From positions 1 to 7,720 of the forward strand of contig CAJXKX010000085.1 of assembly GCA_913055965.1 (NCBI GenBank): 7,720 bases of DNA, read 5' to 3'. The notes under the pieces are model-generated. The model did no database searches. It saw only the letters and a list, made by a program, of their open reading frames with translations, and was not told the DNA's origin. The DNA is from an uncultured Roseovarius sp. Its GTDB lineage: Bacteria; Pseudomonadota; Alphaproteobacteria; Rhodobacterales; Rhodobacteraceae. The position numbers were made by a program, and so were the translations under genes. Shown here piece by piece: positions 6,712-7,720 of this stretch (position 1 is its first letter; each line of letters starts with the position of its first letter).

Positions 6712-6726
6712 TTCAGAAAATCTGAA
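6712..6726. promoter_or_regulatory. Perfect T-N11-A palindrome, probable LysR-type recognition site
   Basis: TTCAGA-AAA-TCTGAA is a perfect inverted repeat with 6-base arms. The inner T6713 and A6725 fit the T-N11-A core bound by LysR-type regulators. It is centred 18 bp before the lysR ATG and about 64 bp upstream of the transcription start that would follow from the minus-strand -35 box at 6685-6690. That matches the usual recognition-site position near -65. Confidence 0.72.
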
Positions 6727-6736
6727 ATACTGGGGC

Positions 6737-7651
6737 ATGATCGGCATCACCGCCCTGCGCGTTTTCGTCCATGTCGCGGACTGCGGCAATATCCGCGACG
6801 CGGCGGCGCGGCTCTATCGCACGCCCTCGGCGGTTTCGATGACGCTCAAGGCGCTGGAGCAGGATCTCGGCGCGCCGCTGTTCGAGAGCGACCGCAAGAG
6901 CCGCCTGACCGCGCTGGGAGAGGAGGTGCGGGGGATCGCGGCGGAGATGCTGCGCGAGCATGACCGCGCGCTGGAACGGATCGAGGCGGTGGCGACGGGG
7001 CGGCAGGGGCGGCTGCAACTGGCCTCGGTGCCGTCGGTCGCCGCCGAATTGCTGCCGGGGCTTCTGGCGGGGTTTCTCGATGCGCGGCCCGGCGTGACCA
7101 TCGAACTGGTCGATACCGACAGCCGCAGCGTGCACGCGATGGTGGCCGACGGCACGGTGGAACTGGGCATCGCGGGGCCGGTGATGCCAGGCGCGGGGCT
7201 GAGTTTCGCGCCGCTCTTTCGCGATCCGTTCCGGCTGGTGTGCCGCGGGGATCATGCGCTGGCGGCGCGCGGGGGGCCGCTCGGCTGGGGCGATCTGACG
7301 GGCGAGCGGGTGATCGGCAACGACGCGGCGAGCGCCATCGCGGCGGCGGAGTATCGCGCGCTGGTCGCGGCCTCGGCGCTCCGGGCGCGCAACGTCATCT
7401 CGCTGTTGGCGCTGGTGCGGGCGGGGGCGGGGGTGACGCTGCTGCCGCGGCTGGCCACGGTCTCGCTCACGCCCGATCTGGTGGCGCTGCCGCTCGACGA
7501 TGCGGGGGCGGAGCGCGAGGTGGGCGTGGTGCTGCGCGACGGGCGCAGCCCCGGCCCGGTCTGCCGTGCGTTCCTCGACTGTCTGGCCGCCGCCTGCGCG
7601 CCCCCGGATTCCGGCGCGCGCCCGCTTGACGGGGCGCGCGAAAGGCAATAA
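6737..7651 (+). CDS. LysR-family transcriptional regulator of the divergent operon
   Basis: A 304-residue LysR-type regulator of normal family length. The N-terminal winged helix-turn-helix covers roughly residues 5-63 (LRVFVHVADCGNIRDAAARL, then TPSAVSMTLKALEQDLGAPLF and the LTALGEEV wing end). A linker helix follows to about 90, then the periplasmic-binding-like effector domain (GRLQLASVPSVAAELLPGLL from 91; hinge-type RNVISLLALVRAGAGVTLLP at 218-237). The HTH serine/threonine pattern is intact, so it is presumably functional. The start ATG is preceded by only a weak GGGG, and the palindrome sits just upstream, which suggests modest expression with self-repression. Divergent orientation next to the catabolic operon makes it the likely inducer-responsive activator; the inducer would be the imported compound or an intermediate. 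The last ~17 residues (PDSGARPLDGARERQ region) look like a low-complexity tail, and its DNA overlaps the tRNA promoter. Confidence 0.94.
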   Translation: MIGITALRVFVHVADCGNIRDAAARLYRTPSAVSMTLKALEQDLGAPLFESDRKSRLTALGEEVRGIAAEMLREHDRALERIEAVATGRQGRLQLASVPSVAAELLPGLLAGFLDARPGVTIELVDTDSRSVHAMVADGTVELGIAGPVMPGAGLSFAPLFRDPFRLVCRGDHALAARGGPLGWGDLTGERVIGNDAASAIAAAEYRALVAASALRARNVISLLALVRAGAGVTLLPRLATVSLTPDLVALPLDDAGAEREVGVVLRDGRSPGPVCRAFLDCLAAACAPPDSGARPLDGARERQ

Positions 7652-7654
7652 CAC
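7626..7654 (+). promoter_or_regulatory. Candidate tRNA-Trp promoter embedded in the lysR 3' end
   Basis: TTGACG (7626-7631, within CTTGAC as is common in alphaproteobacteria), a 17-base spacer, then TAACAC (7649-7654). The predicted start near 7661 lies about 5 bases before the tRNA 5' end at 7666. The first three bases of the -10 are the TAA stop of the lysR gene. The -35 is good and the -10 moderate to weak (3 of 6). Confidence 0.5.
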
Positions 7655-7665
7655 GCCGCCTCGAC

Positions 7666-7720
7666 AGGGGTATAGCTCAGCTGGTAGAGCGACGGTCTCC
7701 AAAACCGTAGGTCGCGGGTT
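7666..7720 (+). tRNA. tRNA-Trp (anticodon CCA), 3' end cut by window edge
   Basis: The first 55 nucleotides of a tRNA. The acceptor strand is AGGGGTA (7666-7672), the D-arm GCTC/GAGC stem is at 7675-7678 and 7687-7690 with loop AGCTGGTA, and the anticodon stem ACGGT (7692-7696) pairs fully with ACCGT (7704-7708). The anticodon CCA at 7699-7701 is preceded by the conserved T and followed by A. The variable loop is AGGTC and the T-arm begins GCGGGTT; the rest of the T-arm and the acceptor 3' strand lie beyond the window. In alphaproteobacteria this gene commonly stands just before secE-nusG, so those may follow; not visible here. It begins 14 bases after the lysR stop. Confidence 0.96.

Larger units (their letters stand above)
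6633..6736. promoter_or_regulatory. Divergent control region between the catabolic operon and the lysR-type gene
   Basis: A 104-bp intergenic stretch separates the GTG of the oxidoreductase (minus) from the ATG of the LysR-type gene (plus). Its lysR-proximal half is AT-rich in an otherwise very GC-rich window. It contains two palindromes and a candidate -35 for the operon, listed separately. On the plus strand only weak matches to -35/-10 are seen for lysR (TTGATT at 6702-6707 and TGAAAT at 6723-6728, 15-base spacer), and these overlap the palindromes, so autoregulation is likely. No terminator hairpin is visible. Confidence 0.75.

Noticed and set aside
7652..7720. tRNA gene as an integration site bounding a mobile island
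   Set aside because: Islands normally attach at the tRNA 3' end, which faces away from these genes. No integrase, direct repeat or compositional break is visible in the window.

Overview
The window looks like chromosomal DNA of a marine alphaproteobacterium of the Roseobacter/Rhodobacteraceae type. The signs are very high GC, gene products that read like roseobacter homologues, and a tRNA-Trp gene of alphaproteobacterial form at the right edge. This placement rests on recognition, not on a database search.

Left to centre (positions 6632 down to 1, all minus strand) is one tightly packed six-gene unit. In order of transcription it encodes an Ldh/MDH-fold oxidoreductase (GTG start), an aldehyde dehydrogenase close to the alpha-ketoglutarate-semialdehyde group, an M19 'membrane dipeptidase'-like protein that lacks several of the usual metal ligands, a 551-residue protein I cannot assign to a family, a DUF3726-type protein, and a secreted OpuAC-type betaine-binding protein cut by the left edge. 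Three consecutive junctions (ALDH/M19, M19/551-aa, 551-aa/DUF3726) are 4-base start/stop overlaps, so translation of the middle genes is probably coupled.

Positions 6633-6736 form a short AT-richer divergent control region. It holds a perfect 15-bp T-N11-A palindrome, a second imperfect palindrome exactly 21 bp away, and a good -35 box with a poor -10 facing the operon. This is the layout expected for a LysR-activated divergent promoter. The lysR-family gene itself runs rightwards (6737-7651). Its stop codon falls in the candidate -10 box of a tRNA promoter, and tRNA-Trp(CCA) starts 14 bases later and runs off the window.

Taken together this is a substrate-inducible uptake and catabolic cassette. 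A betaine-like (quaternary or N-methylated) compound would be captured in the periplasm, then processed by a reductase/dehydrogenase, a hydrolase-like protein, an aldehyde dehydrogenase and two uncharacterised proteins. The substrate cannot be read from the sequence. Candidates are N-methylated cyclic amino acids (homarine, proline or hydroxyproline betaine), glycine betaine-type compounds and sulfolactate-type compounds. The most novel parts are the 551-aa protein, its DUF3726 partner and the metal-ligand-poor M19 homologue. No mobile elements, CRISPR arrays or pseudogenes were seen.
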